Origin: Thunnus maccoyii
Taxonomy: Eukaryota; Chordata; Actinopteri; Scombriformes; Scombridae
Length of the DNA stretch: 64,000 nucleotides
Reading direction: 5' to 3'
Assembly (NCBI RefSeq): GCF_910596095.1
Contig: NC_056550.1
Coordinates: 13,255,501-13,319,500, forward strand
Positions 19,061 to 32,486 of this stretch are shown here, piece after piece. Position 1 is the first letter of the stretch. Every line of letters starts with the position of its first letter. The notes beneath the pieces were generated by a model that was not told the DNA's origin, searched no databases, and saw only the letters and a program-made list of their open reading frames with translations. The position numbers and the translations under genes were made by a program.

Positions 19061-19170
19061 AGTACCCCAAGGAAATAAAGCAAGAGAGAAAATGAAAGAT
19101 TTTTTTGCTTTGAGCAGCTTGCTGTCTCCCTGTTTGCAAAAGCTATGACTTTCTGGGTGACCCAGGCGTG

Positions 19171-19180
19171 GTTTATAAAG
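19171..19180 (-). promoter_or_regulatory. TATA box of rln3
   Basis: CTTTATAAAC on the minus strand, about 112 bp upstream of the rln3 ATG. Transcription would start near 19145, giving a ~85 nt 5' UTR. This is the clearest core promoter in the window and suits a restricted neuropeptide gene. Confidence 0.7.
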
Positions 19181-20779
19181 GGATTTGAAGCCCTGCAAGG
19201 TAGACACGCAGGTTGTGCATGCAGGCCTTCTCTGAGAGAATGACAGATTCAAAAGAGAGATACAGTCAGAGACCTTTATGGAGAATAAAAAGCGGACCAA
19301 AGGTGGCATAATTAACGAATATGTCAGAGGCCTGTATGATCTAATTGTGTTTCAGCATGTGAAGTACTTTTGTCACCTTTAATGTCCCACTATGTTTTGA
19401 CTTTGTCAGATCCCACCTGTATTTAATATGTAAAACATTCCATAATCATGAGTGTGAATATGAGGAGCATATTGACAATAACACAGTCAACCAAAGGCAA
19501 ATGGTATGATACTATATGTGACATAATACAATTCTACAGCATACTGACTCTCCATCTATATATTTCTTATAGGGCGTGATATATTTGCAGATATACCAAT
19601 TTTCTTTGCTAAATTATGGCACTATAAATTGCCAGATTCACTTTATCATGGTCTCTCGTCCTCTACTCATACCATGAATTGTATAGGAGCTAATATCAGT
19701 CAAACAAACAAGAACACAAAATGAATGTTCAGGTTGTCAGCTGACACCACTGAACAGTTTAGGGATCCTCAACAAATGGAGCAACATCTTGACTCCTCAG
19801 AGAAGAAGTGCATTGTAAAGGTCATTTCTTTCAAAAATAAAAATAAAATGTGGTGAACTGACATTACCTGAACAAATGAAATGAAACTTTCAGCTCCAAT
19901 TATGCATGTTGCCATGAATTCCCCTGATAAAATTTGACACTCACTGACACTACTACAGGGATACAGTAGTTAGGCCATTGTAACCAATATCTCAGTTATT
20001 TACTCTTTTTTTTGCCATTTTTAATCCACACATGACCCCGGACAACTTCTGCATACGTATCATTTCCCTCTCTCTTGAAAATTGCTTGTTGTTATCTCTT
20101 TGCCGAAAGGTGAACAGGGAGGACTGAGACAGGACCAGTGACATTTTCAAAGTCAGATAACATTGAAGTCTTATTATGAATCATACAAAAATAAAGCACA
20201 TTTTATCTGTGTATCCCCATAGTGAAAGGTCGCTCATTTAGGAAATTACAATGGGGATGATGAATTTGTAATTAATGTGATGAAAACAAGCAAACAAAAT
20301 GGCATTTTAGAAGGGTGTTCACCCTGACATTCATTAATACAGTGTCAGGAGGTCACAGGAGCTATGTCAAAATTATGGAGCATACTTTTTATAAACATGT
20401 GGTGTACGGACAACACACATTTTAGTACGTAATGTAGATTATATAATTTGGTCCTACATAATGTATACCTTGAAATAATTTTAAATTGCTTTTGTGTTTC
20501 AGTGCACAACAGGTGTTGTTCTATATCTTCTGTTGTATGAGGACTGCATAATAAGAAGTGATTTTGTGTAAGTAAACTGCCAACTGGCAAGTCAGGACCA
20601 TCAGACAAATATATAATGTATGCAGCTGTACTATGTTTAATATTACACAGAGATGATGACAGACAAGCGTGAATGAGAGAAAATTGGCTTTTTACAATAC
20701 TGGAGGTAGATGTATACCCTACCTAACATATTTGTGAAAAACAATATGCCTTGAAGAATAATAAACTCACTAGAATCAA

Positions 20780-20890
20780 ATCAAAATTTCAAATTTGCTT
20801 TATTGGCATGAATGTCACAACAACAATATTGCCAAAACATCAAGAGTCAATGAAATACAATAAATTAACATAACATTAAGATTGATTATA
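20780..20890. repeat. LINE-tail-like dispersed repeat
   Basis: AATCAAATCAAAATTTCAAA followed by TTTGCTTTATTGGCATGAATG and ATATTGCCAAAACAT. This resembles a common teleost retroposon 3' end (TTTGCTTTATTGGCATGA...ATTGCCAAAGCA). Boundaries approximate. Confidence 0.55.
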
Positions 20891-20923
20891 GAGTTTGATT
20901 GATATCAATTATTGAGTATAGGA

Positions 20924-20926
<3 letters not shown>

Positions 20927-20978
<52 letters not shown>
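20927..20978. repeat. (TA)n microsatellite
   Basis: About 50 bp of uninterrupted AT/TA dinucleotides directly after the retroposon-like repeat. Confidence 0.97.
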
Positions 20979-21399
20979 CTCTATATCCATATATCTACAG
21001 TGTATCCTAAACATGTATTTTTTGCGTGTGTGTGTGTTTATTATCGTTTATTTGTCAGATAAGTAAAACTGCAAGACCCTGAGGCCATTCACTAAATGAG
21101 ATTTGTTTCATGCATCCTTCAATGCAGACAGACATGTATCATCATCAATGACATATAGGTTAGTACATGTAGGATTGCAACCACTCTGTTTTAAGGTAGA
21201 CCAGGATTTTAAATAGAGTAACCATAACACTATCATATCACCAACAGCTAATTTTTGACAAGCGCTAAGATTAACCTATTACTGCCGTAACATCCGTTAC
21301 TAGTAGAAAATGTCATGATGGACAGACAGATCCTCCATAAATGGGCGTGGAGGGCTTTGTAGTAAAAAAAAAAAAGGTAGTCCTGTGACTTTAAGATAA

Positions 21400-22050
21400 T
21401 TTGGCAGTACTCGGCCAATCAGAGCACCGAAGGGGGAGGGAAGGGAGCGGGTGGGTAGCAACAGTTGCCCTGGTGAGGACGAAGCGCCATAGCCACGGTA
21501 GCCCTGGCGACAAGAACCCAGCAACGAGAATCAACAACAACAACAACTGAATCCGCCATAAATATAAAAGAAGATATTTTACCGGTGGAAAATACACACG
21601 TGGAACCAGAGGTGAAGCTCTTAACATAAAGGAAATATTTTACGTCCATTAATGCTTCAACTGAATTGTGCTGTTGCTTTTTACCCTTGTTGTTTCAGTA
21701 GCCATAACAGGCAACTGCCTTCCTCATACTGCCTGTTAGCAGAGGTTAGCCTGCGAGCTAGCCGTCTTACTGATAATCAGTCGAGTGCGTTTCTTGAATG
21801 GGTTGGTTTGTGTCCCGCTACTCATTCGAGTGACACTGAATTGTGCCTGCCATGACGACGCAGCCACAGATGCATACTCAAGCGGACCGTTGTTATGGCG
21901 ATGTCAAATGCAAAAGGTACAAAATGGCGGTTGTTGTAGAGACCAGTTAGCTTGCTACCCGTGTTACCTTGCTAGATAGTTAGCATCAGTGCTGTCACGA
22001 CAGGCTTGTGCTCGCTGTGCTGCTTACAGTTGACTGAACGAGTCGCTAGT
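21400..22050 (+). promoter_or_regulatory. Likely rfx1 promoter and first non-coding exon
   Basis: GC-rich, CpG-containing stretch between AT-rich flanks. The rfx1 ATG exon begins at an acceptor (23290/23291), so at least one untranslated exon lies upstream. A possible donor is ATGCAAAAG|GTACAA near 21916. No TATA box was seen. Confidence 0.5.
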
Positions 22051-23310
22051 AATGGACACTCGTCTTTTTAAAGGCATTTTACGGTGCAGTCTGTGGCGTT
22101 AACACATTTTGCTTTTCCCAGTAACCTGACACAACACCGGCTCAATACAAAAGCACGTCCCTGGATACATAACGTTAACTACACGAAAGGCAGGCCAAAT
22201 TAGGATGGTCGAGTTAAAAGTGTAGCGTTACCTACTTAGCCTGTGTAACGTTAATGTTGAGGCAGGGCTGGAATAATCGATGGGAACTAAAGTATTATCG
22301 ATAAATGGAAAGTTGAGAGAGCTGGGGCAGGTGGCGGACATTTAGGATCGAAGGGGCGTGGCGAAGGAGGGCGTTTTTGCAGGTGCTTTGTAGCTCTGAA
22401 ATCATTTTAATAAACCAGTTTATTGATAGCCACTTGATAGATTTGTAAGAAGGTGTTTTTGTCTCTAATCAACCATTAACGTAAGGACTAAAATACCTAT
22501 ATTTAGTTTTGAAAACACAGATGTAGCTGTTAGGTCATGATACAGAAGAGAAATCTCTGTCACAGTACAGTGTTCCTTATTTTTAGTCAGTTGTCAAAGG
22601 CACCAAGATTATAAGTTAATATGTAGGATATTCAATTAGGACAAAGTGTACATTTACTCTGCTGGTAATTGTGTGTTGCATAAATCATAATGACAGAATG
22701 TCATTATGAATGTATTGCAGTGTGCTATGTAATTTTGCCAACTTGTGCTTCAGGCAACACTGTATAAGTGAAAGACCATAGGCTGAGTGATCACATTACA
22801 GGTAATGAGATACCGAAATGCTTGTTCCCGTCAATGCTCCACCCCCACATCTTCACATTAGCTCACCAACAACAGGTCAGCTACACTAGTGTCCAGAAAC
22901 AGTCCTCATTTGCATACGGGCAACAAATGAGAAAGTAGAAAGACTCCTAATGCCTCCAGGATATGAACTGTTGACCTACCAATTCAAACATAATATGTTT
23001 ATCTCAAGCTCTAAAAGGAGAGGACAGTGTAGTTTACATAAAGTACATGTTAAGATAGCTGCAACAACCATCAGTTGTTTCATGTCCAAGTAGCTTATTG
23101 CTTATGAATTACTCTGTATCACTAGATACACATATTAATGCATTTTTCTTTACAGGAAGCTACCAGGAACCAAATAGAACCTGGAAACAAACAACTATAT
23201 TTAGTATCTAGGTTAAATCCTGGGTTGACTGATTCAGTGCATCCCTAATATTTACCAGTGTGTAACTAGTCGCTTGTTTCTTTTTCCTAGTGTGAATCCC
23301 AGTTCTCGCA

Positions 23311-26300
23311 ATGGCCACCTCAGGCTACGTAGGTGAGATCCAGCCGGCAGCCCAACCCCAGGGGGTTGGTGTTGCTGTCACATCTGGGCAACCCGACGCC
23401 AGCTCCAGCCCTGCAACTGCCCCTCAGTTTCTGGCTGAGATTCAGACTACTGTAGCCACCCCCACAGTTGTCACACCCACAGTCCAAACTACTCCCACTG
23501 AACAAACTGCTTCCATCACCACTCAGAAGCCTGCAGCTGGTAGTCAAGCCCAGTCCACAGCACAGGCCCAGCCAGCTCAGACACAATATGTGACTGCAGA
23601 GATCCAGGGCTCCCCCACACAGTCTGGAAATGCTCAAAGCACTCCTCAGTACATCGTTGTTACTGTCACAGGTAAGGGCACTAATGTTGACCAGGCCAGG
23701 GCTCCACACCCTTTAAGCCCTTTATATTCCCTAATAAATATTCCCTCAACTAGGGGTGGGCGATATGGCCCTAAAATAATATTGCAGTATTTCAGGGTAT
23801 TTGTGCGATAATGATATGACAAAATATTCCTTGTGGGATTTTTGGATCTCTTCGTGGCGGAAGAAGTTTGTTGTTATAGTCTTCCTGCATATTCTTACAT
23901 ATTAACATTGGTTTGTTTTACATCTCATCCTTTGTAATCAAACCACTGTCTCACTACTGAAATCGTTCCCCTTTTTGGAACTGACTCCTCCACCGTGAAG
24001 GAGGAAGCAATGTTACTTTCACTTTCAGCCATGCTTCTTCTTGTTGTACATCAACAAGTTGGAATATTGCCATCATCATGATATTAATTTTTTTTATCAG
24101 ATTAAAAAGTATACTGATATTATCATGAACATTGCGATATAGTACACCCCTGTCCTCAACATACTCAACCATTTTTTGCATCAACCACTTGCTGTGTTTC
24201 AATGGAAAGCCATGCAGACTTGAGAAAAATCATCAAACGTATAGATGCTTGTATATTGCTGAGAGAAACGTTTGATTTGAACAATAAAGCACAGACATGG
24301 AAGTGGTTAAACGTGCATGATTGTGATTTGATTAAGTTACAAGTTCTAAGAGTAATGAACCTTTAATGTTAAACAGTTTGTAAAGTTGGGATTCATTTTG
24401 ATCTTCTGAAAAGAGTGTTTGAAAACAACAACAAATATAGGTAGATTTCAACAGTGGCTGCCTGCTGGCTGAGAAAATTAACAAGCTTACAAACAACCAG
24501 CCAATATCTTCTGACATTTGACGATTGGTTTGTACCGGATCATAAGTGACATTTTAGAGCATTTACAATTCATATTACAAATAATGTGATTTCTTCTTGA
24601 AGCTGTCCAGAATCCCTAATGATAAATCAAAATTAATTAAGAATGTTGACATTTATGGATTTGCAATTATACGTGCACATAAATATTGATACACTCCACC
24701 AATCCAATATTAAATGGTTACTGATCCAAAAAGTGGATTTAAAGACTTGTGTCTTAAAACTTTTAAATGGGTTTCATTATTTTTCAAAAAAGCCATATCT
24801 GACAGTGTATGTTCTTTAAGGGCAATCAGTTAAGATACTTCAGATGTTTTAAAAGTTGTAATTATGTAGAACTAAGATTTTTACATGCTCACAAGCTGCC
24901 TTACTACACAATTCCTTGATTTCTGTTTAGAAACTGGTGCTATAATGACTAAAAACGTTTGAGACATGAATAGTAAAGAGGAACGGCACAAACACAAAAT
25001 GGCAGCACGTCAAGAACTTCATGGAAGTGAAATAATGTCATCAACTTGTGGAGGTGCTTACATTCCCTCTTTGTCCTTCAGAGGGCTCCCTTCACTCAAG
25101 TGACAGTGTGTCAGACTCTAGTCCCCCTCCAGCTGTGGTGCAGACTGGAGTGCCCACGCAGGTTGTTCAGCAGGTACAGACAGCTCAGCAGGTAAATTAT
25201 TCACACACACACAAACACAACATGAAATACATTTTTCCTTCACTCCTAAAACTCCCCTGTGTTGTCTGTATCTTTGTCTCAGCAGAGGTCTGTGGTGCAG
25301 GCCACCTCTCAAATAGCCAAGACTGAGCCAGGCACCCAGCTCAGTGTCACCAGTCTACAGCCTGTTCATATTAGCCCTGAGGTAAGTTCAAGACACACAT
25401 GGTTCCTCATTGCAGGTCATGGTGGTCAAATCTGCTGACAATCACTCGTAGTGTCACTGACCAACACAAAATTGCTGAAATACAAACATACAGGATCATC
25501 ACAAATTCCATAAAAAAGGGGAATCATGTGTGACATCTGACACATGCAAAACTTGATAACTTCCTCAGTTTTGGTTTAGTAATAGTTAGCTAATCACATC
25601 TGTGGTCGAACTTGCCTCTGCTGGCTTCCAGCTCCTTCCTAGCACTGAAGTGACAGCGTTAGTCAGAGATAAGAATCTAGAAGAATGGCAGCCGCATCAT
25701 GAGATGGGACAGCCAGAGTGCCTGGCCTGGGCATCAGCAGACTACAAAGGAGACTGCTGCAGCAAACCCCTCTTGCTCCCCTTGGACCTCCTTCAGTATT
25801 ACCAATCATTGTACCTGCTCTCTATGCACGCTGAGAAAGAGATAGGAGCCCACCCCGCAGTCACCAGCTCAGGCTCCGATCAGTCACCACTGCTTGCTAC
25901 AACTACGTCTTTCCAAGTAGGTCAGGGACACAAGGGAGACTGCTGCTGTAGAGTTAAGGGAGCAAAGAATATGTGTGTAACTAAGAATTTTTTCATAAGT
26001 TCTAATTGGGAAAGATCTGTACATGAAAGATCTTAGGATTCTCAGGCAATGAAACAGTTGCTATGGTCTGAATAGGCAGGCAAGGATTTATCGGATCTGT
26101 GTGTGTATTTATGTGTGTGTGTGCTCGCTCCTTAGGTCCAGCAGCAGCTCACACCAGTGCCAGTGCAACATGTGTACACCAATCAAGTGCAGTATGTGGA
26201 AGGAGCAGACACTAACTACACCACCAGCACCATGTTAGAATAAAACTATAATTTTCTAACACATCCACAGACAGAACATGTTTCTTTTACAGTTTACTCT

Positions 26301-29300
26301 CTTTCTAATATGTCTTTCCATGTCTCTCATCCAGTCGTTCCAGCGCCTTCCCTTACACTGACACACCCCTGTACACGCAGACCACCGCTGCCCAGTATTA
26401 TGAAGGTCAGCCAACCTCAGGCTCACAGGCGTCCACCCCTGGCACACCTCTAACCGTCTCTGTGACTGCTGGCACAACAGGCGGCGTGTCCATGTTTGTG
26501 GCCCAGCCCACCAGCGCAGCAGGGGGAGGGGCCACAGTGGTGTCCACAGGTGTAACCACCAATGGGGCAGGGGATGGGGCAGGCACCAATGGTGGTGCCA
26601 CAGGAAGTTATGTGATCCAGGGGGGTTACATGCTGGGCAGCAGCAGCGGAGGGGCAGCTGGCAACAGTCAGAACTACTCACACACCGCCCGCGCCTCCCC
26701 AGCCACTGTGAGTATTACAGAGGGCGAGGAGAGTAGCGTGCCGTCGGCAGACAAGAAGGTATGCAGAGGCGCCATGCGCAAGAATTTCTTCTCATTTTGT
26801 TTTCATCAGCACAACCCTTTAGTGGCGCACACTGATGACGTCATAGTTGAGTTTTGTCAAGTGGAAAGCACAATTAAAAATGTTGAGATTCGTGCCTGGA
26901 TGCGAAAATGTTGGCTTTGGGTGATAAAATACACAAAGATGAAGCAGACAGTATTTTTAACTGTGATTTTCTCCTCAGAGAAAACAAAACCATGACCTCA
27001 TCATTTTCATATCATTACAGTGCATGTGATGAGGGGCATTTTTAATTTGCCTGAAATGCCCCAACACTATATTTTTCATCCCAAATTCATCTTATTGAAC
27101 CCCACATGATAATGGTTACCAGCCTATGTTTGGCAGACATCCCATCAGTATTCCAGGTCATTGATTTCATTGCATACCAAAGTTGTATGCCACGGCACGC
27201 AAACAAATTTGTTTTCATTTCTGAATGATTGACAAACTGCAAATGTGAATGGATTTGTTTGTGTCTGTATAATTTATTGAACTGAAAAATATGCATGCAT
27301 GTACTGTATATTAAGTTGTGTGTGTAAACAGTGCATATTTATGTTTAGGTGTGTTTTCCTGTTTGTATCAGTTGGCTTTGCTAATTGCACCAGCCTCTTC
27401 TGTTTTCATTGCCTGCGTGTCAGGTACAGTGGTTGCTGGACAACTATGAGACAGCTGAAGGAGTGAGTCTGCCGCGTTCCACACTCTACTGCCACTATCT
27501 GCTGCACTGCCAGGAGCAGAAACTAGAGCCTGTTAATGCTGCCTCTTTCGGGAAACTCATTAGATCAGTGTTCATGGGGCTGCGTACACGACGCCTGGGC
27601 ACACGGTAAGATGGGTCATTAAACACCTCAGGTGCAGAAGACATGATTGACCATACACAAACACATGGGTGCAGACACACATAACTCACTTCATACACAT
27701 GACATTGCAGAGTTTTCAGTATCATCTCAACAGATGCATTCTGTATACATGTGGTACACATGCATGCAAAGTTGTCCGCAGGAGCAAAATAGAGACATTC
27801 TCTTGGAAAATCTGTTCACTTAGTGTAGGAAGAAATGTGGGTAGAGATGAAGACAGACAGCATGTGTGTGGGTGAGTGAGCTTGACAAATGAGGGGAGAG
27901 TGAGCAAGTGAGTTTGACTTATTAGTAATGCTTGGGTATATGTGTTTAGTTCAATGATAAGGTAAATGTTTGAAATTAAAGGTATATATTTTTAAATAAG
28001 TCTGTTTTGACATTATGTAGTTTTGGGGGAGTTAGCATATGTTTATATAGATAATATGAACCTTTTTCTCTCATACCCTTGTGTTTTATCCTCTATAGAT
28101 GGAGGATAAATTCTCCACCACAGATCCAATTTTATGTAAAAACCTATTTTTACCTTTTCCTGACAGAGGTAATTCTAAATACCACTACTACGGGCTGAGG
28201 ATCAAGGCAGGCTCTTCTCTTCTCCGTCTGATGGAAGACCAGCAACATCTGGCCATGAGGCAGCAGCCCTTCTCACAGAAACAGAGGTACACACACTCAC
28301 ACACTTCTTGTCTATCATTACACCACCATAACTATTTCTCTAAAATATCTACTTTCAATGCTTTGAGCTACATCTATTTCCTTTATACAGTTGTGTCACT
28401 GACTCTAAATATGTTATTTTAAATCATCTCATGGTTCCAGGCACCTGCTAGCCTTACAATCGGACTGCCATAAATGCCATGAAATGTCAATACTTTATCC
28501 CTCCCTTTTCCTGTTAGGTTGAAGCCTGTGCATAAAGTTGAGGGAATGACCAATGGGACAGCATCAGGACTAGGCCAGCAGCAGCAACAGCAGCAGGGTT
28601 CAGGGCATGTTGACATCAGCACCCAGGTTCAGCAGTACCAGCAGTTCCTAGGTGGGTTTTGGTAGCAGTGCCAACAGTGAACAGAAGAAAAAAGTGCCAT
28701 AATATACAGCATAGGAGCTTTAATGCCAGTCATGTCAAAGATGTGAAATCTTTTAATGGGATGATGGTATTATTGTGAAAATCTGACTACTACTTACAAC
28801 ATAGTGTTATTTACAACTAATACAGATCTTTCCCTGCTTTTAAAGTGCTTTCTCTCTGAGTAACCAGTGATCTTGTGTCCTGTGTCCAGATGCATCCAGA
28901 GCACTCCCAGAGTTCCCAGACATCGACCTCCAGGGGAAATCTCTGCCAGAGGGCATTGAGCTTGAGCACATAAAGAGCTTTCAGCTGCTGTACAGAGAAC
29001 ACTGTGAGGTAACCAACTGAACGGACATTGGTTGGCTGGCTGGCACCGATTCCGTAATTGTGAGGTTTTTATCCAGTTGTCAGTGGGTCGGTGGAGGACT
29101 ACTTGGAATGAAAGTAATCCAACAATAACCTCTAGGGTATGACAATACTAACTGAAAATTAGATGATATTAAAAGTGAGGTTCATTAATACCTAATGTCC
29201 TTGTTTTACTCACTTTTTTGTCAGTCCTGTAGGTACCCTGATAATCTGTTCTTTGTGTTCTGTCAGGCCATACTGGATGTGATGGTCAACCTGCAGTTCA

Positions 29301-32300
29301 CCCTGGTGGAGACCCTGTGGAAGACCTTCTGGAGGTTCAGCCAGAGTCAGGCTGGAGATGCCACCTTGGCTGTGTGAGTGATTAAAATTTATAAAACATT
29401 CAAAATGCATTTTTGCATGGTAAGAAAACCCTCCAATTGCAATAGCAATACTATTTATACAAAATGCATGCAATTAAAATTGCATGTGTCTTTGCAGTCA
29501 TGATGAGTCAGAGAAGCGTCTCCCTAAATCCTGCCTGGTGTTGCTGTGCAAGTATGAGCCAGTGCTGCGCTGGAGCCGTGACTGTGACAACAGCCTGTAC
29601 CAGGGCCTGGTGGAAATCCTCATTCCTGATGTCCTCAGGCCCATCCCCAGTAAGCCTCTACAATAACAGACACTAATGTCTTAAACACTGATGTATTATT
29701 TTATTTTATTTATTTAATCTTTATTCAATCAGACAGCCTCATTGAGATTAAGATCTCTTTTCCAACAGAGACCTGAGAACAAGCAACATTCATAAGACAA
29801 GAACAGACAGGAACAACACAACTACACAATAAACAAGGAATGAATAAAAACAGTTACAAGAATCATAAAAAAACATCAGATAATAAAGCTTTAAAATGTA
29901 TTAAATATGATGCAGAGAGTAATATGCACATAACAAAATATCATATGGCAATATTTTATCATATAACAATATTTTTTATATTGAACACAGAAAAAAGCAA
30001 ATATTTTTTGTATCTGACTGTTTTAGCTTTAAAATGTGTCCATTTAACTTACTCGGTTATAAATACAGTCACCATTATTTGTCCAGAGTTACAGTGTATG
30101 CTGATACAAATACCAAAATAAGAACCTCAGTGTCAAGTGAAACTGATTTTTGGAATGAACACTCAGCAGTACGGAGGTCGACCCAACATTTCACATGTAC
30201 AAATAATTCTATATTTATCCAAGAATATTCTTTTCCCTGGTTGAAACATTTGGACTGACCGAGTGGCTCTGTAGTGAGAGAAAGCACAGTTTTTTCCTTC
30301 CTACATGCCTATTATTCTGCTGCGGAAACTGACTAACTGGACTTTTCTTTGATTTTTTTCGTTTTAGTTTCAATTTTAGTCACACTTTGATCCTGAGTCA
30401 TTGTCATTGGAAAAACCCCATTTTAAATTTGGTGACGTGGTTTCCCTCCACCTTCAGGTGCCTTAACTCAAGCCATCCGGAACTTTGCCAAAAGCCTGGA
30501 GAGCTGGCTGACTAATGCCATGATGAACATCCCTGAAGAAATGGTCCGCATCAAGGTACACTCCCCTTGTATTAGCATGCAGTTGCTGGAATGTTTTCTG
30601 AGACATAGAGCAGACTGATTTTTAAACCAGTAGGATCAGCCATTACAAAAGCTCACTTTTGCAAGCTTAGAAATCATTAGGTATGATACTTTGAACCAAA
30701 AAGTGCAAAAAAACCCAACAATAAATCATGTTAAGGCCCAGGCCAGAGCTGTAGATGCTCACCCTAAGCAGTCCAAAAAACTGTTACATTAGGTTGTGTG
30801 TATTTGTAGAGATATTTGTACGTATGCGTGCCTTTATAACATCCAACTACATGCACGTACGTATATCAAACCTACCTCACACCCCATCATTTTCTTGTGC
30901 CTTTGCAGGTAACGTCTGCCAATGCATTTGCCCAGACACTGCGTCGCTACACTAGTCTGAACCACCTTGCCCAGGCAGCACGTGCCGTCCTCCAGAACAC
31001 AGCCCAGATCAACCAGATGCTCTCTGACCTCAACCGTGTCGACTTTGCTAACGTCCAGGTTAGTTGAGTGTCTGAGTGTTGTGCACCAGCAACATTCATG
31101 TCAATTCACAGGAATGTCGGTGTCTGTGGTTTAATCTTTTATTGGTTTGAGTGTTGTGCATATGCAGCATATCTGGTGTAAATGGGTTTTTTCTGCAACT
31201 TCGCTACCCAGGAAATGTACACCCAAGCCCTATTGCTTTTTCTCAGAAACTCACTCTCTTTCTCCTTCCCTCAGAGAGTTTCACGCATGTGGTTAAACAC
31301 AGAACACTCGACCTCGTTGTGATGCTGTGTCTTGGCAACAACTAATGGCAGGTGTGACTGCATCTTACTGACTCATTACCTTCATCCTGTGAACCGTTTG
31401 CAGGAGCAGGCTTCGTGGGTGTGCCGATGTGAAGACCGTGTTGTCCAGCGGCTAGAGCAGGACTTTAAGCTGACCCTGCAGCAGCAGAACTCCCTGGAGC
31501 AGTGGGCTGCATGGCTGGATGGTGTGGTCTCCCAGGTCCTAAAGCCCTACCAACAAAGCCCTACCTTCCCTAAGGCTGCAAAGCTCTTCCTGCTCAAGTG
31601 GTCCTTTTACAGGTGCGATAAGACAGTAATAGGAGAGCCGATAGCAGGTTATAAGACAAGGAAGAATGGGGCTGAAATGTTACTGCTAAGCAGTTCATGA
31701 AGAGGGTTGTAGATCATAACCATGTTCCAACTTTCAACACAATTTAACCATGTTTTTGTTTTAATTTCTCTTTGAGTTTTTAGGATCAGAATTGTGCCAT
31801 AGCAAAACACACACACACAGGCACGACTTATTTGGTGTTAGAGAAGAAGTGATACAGTTACAAAATATATGTTGCACAATGGCTGAATTCCCACCTTCTC
31901 TGGTCTCCAGTTCCATGGTGATTAGGGACCTGACCCTGCGGAGTGCAGCCAGTTTTGGTTCCTTTCACCTGATCCGCCTGCTGTATGATGAGTACATGTA
32001 CTACCTGATAGAGCACAGAGTAGCCCAGGCTAAAGGAGAGACCCCCATTGCTGTTATGGGAGAGGTACCCACACACACATACATACATACATATATATAC
32101 ATATATATATATACATACATACATACATGCCTAAATTAAACAAACTATGTAAGCCATATTTAGAGCTGTAACACATTCCCCCTTTGTCATTAGTTTGCCA
32201 GTTTAGGCCGGGGTCTAAACCAGCTGGATCCTGACAAAGGTAATTACACTCTGCACTGTGACTCAGACTAACCGCATTCATGTTCCAAGCCTTGTCTGTA

Positions 32301-32486
32301 TAGTAACAACTGATGTCTATCTCAGAAGAAGAAGAGGAAGAGGAGGAGGAGAGTGATGAGGAAGGTCAAGAGCTGTCCCTCCCCTCAGACGGCGTGGTGC
32401 TAGGAGACGAGTCTCTGGAGCCTCCTGCCAAGCTGGCCAGGACTGACCAGAGAGTCCTTTTCACCACTGGCTCAACTGACAACTAA
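23311..32486 (+). CDS. rfx1: RFX1 winged-helix transcription factor
   Basis: Binds X-box DNA in MHC class II, viral-enhancer and ciliary-gene promoters. Seventeen coding exons: 23311-23671, 25082-25191, 25283-25381, 26136-26233, 26335-26707 (or -26758), 27424-27605, 28167-28286, 28518-28651, 28890-29008, 29267-29373, 29498-29649, 30458-30555, 30909-31058, 31404-31612, 31911-32064, 32194-32239 and 32326-32486, giving 890 residues. The N-terminal Q/T/P-rich activation region ([11 protein letters not shown]..., QYIVVTV) leads to a Gly-rich stretch. The RFX DNA-binding domain covers ~348-423 ([30 protein letters not shown]). B/C regions and a long dimerisation domain ([35 protein letters not shown]) follow, then an acidic E-run and PPAKLARTD tail, as in RFX1 rather than RFX2/3. 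Two tandem/alternative splice sites could add 1 or 17 residues. Confidence 0.97.
23751..24152. mobile_element. hAT-type non-autonomous transposon with target-site duplication
   Basis: The ends are TAGGGGTGGGCGATATGG and, inverted, CAGGGGTGTACTATATCG. They are flanked by 8-bp near-duplications CCCTCAAC (23743-23750) and TCCTCAAC (24153-24160). An 8-bp duplication and YAGGGGTG termini fit the hAT superfamily. It is about 400 bp, has no transposase, and sits in rfx1 intron 2. Confidence 0.8.
26708..26758 (+). CDS. Optional 17-codon extension of rfx1 exon
   Basis: Donor ACT|GTGAGT at 26707/26708 gives the conserved ASPAT-VQWLLDN junction. A second donor AAG|GTATGC at 26758/26759 keeps the frame and inserts an acidic, serine-rich segment ([16 protein letters not shown]) immediately before the DNA-binding domain. 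The 51 nt contain no stop. Whether it is used cannot be told from sequence. Confidence 0.45.
29695..29835. repeat. Dispersed teleost repeat in an rfx1 intron
   Basis: TTTATTTAATCTTTATTCAATCAG followed by CTCATTGAGATTAAGATCTC and CAACAGAGACCTGAGAACAAG, a motif order I recognise from many fish genomes. Class uncertain. It lies in the intron between exons 29498-29649 and 30458-30555. Confidence 0.5.

Larger units (their letters stand above)
19320..21290. other. rln3-rfx1 intergenic region
   Basis: Divergent spacer of about 2 kb, mostly AT-rich, with no recognisable gene. It contains the retroposon-like repeat and (TA)n tract listed separately. Any regulatory elements of rln3 would be expected here but none can be named. 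Confidence 0.6.

Noticed and set aside
18866-19309. 147-codon minus ORF extending rln3 upstream
   Set aside because: The extension lies across the TATA box and expected start site. The signal peptide begins at the internal MWKAVVL.
25602-26036. 144-codon plus ORF in an rfx1 intron
   Set aside because: No flanking splice sites in phase, no domain, and no similarity to the missing RFX1 segment. Taken as chance or old repeat.
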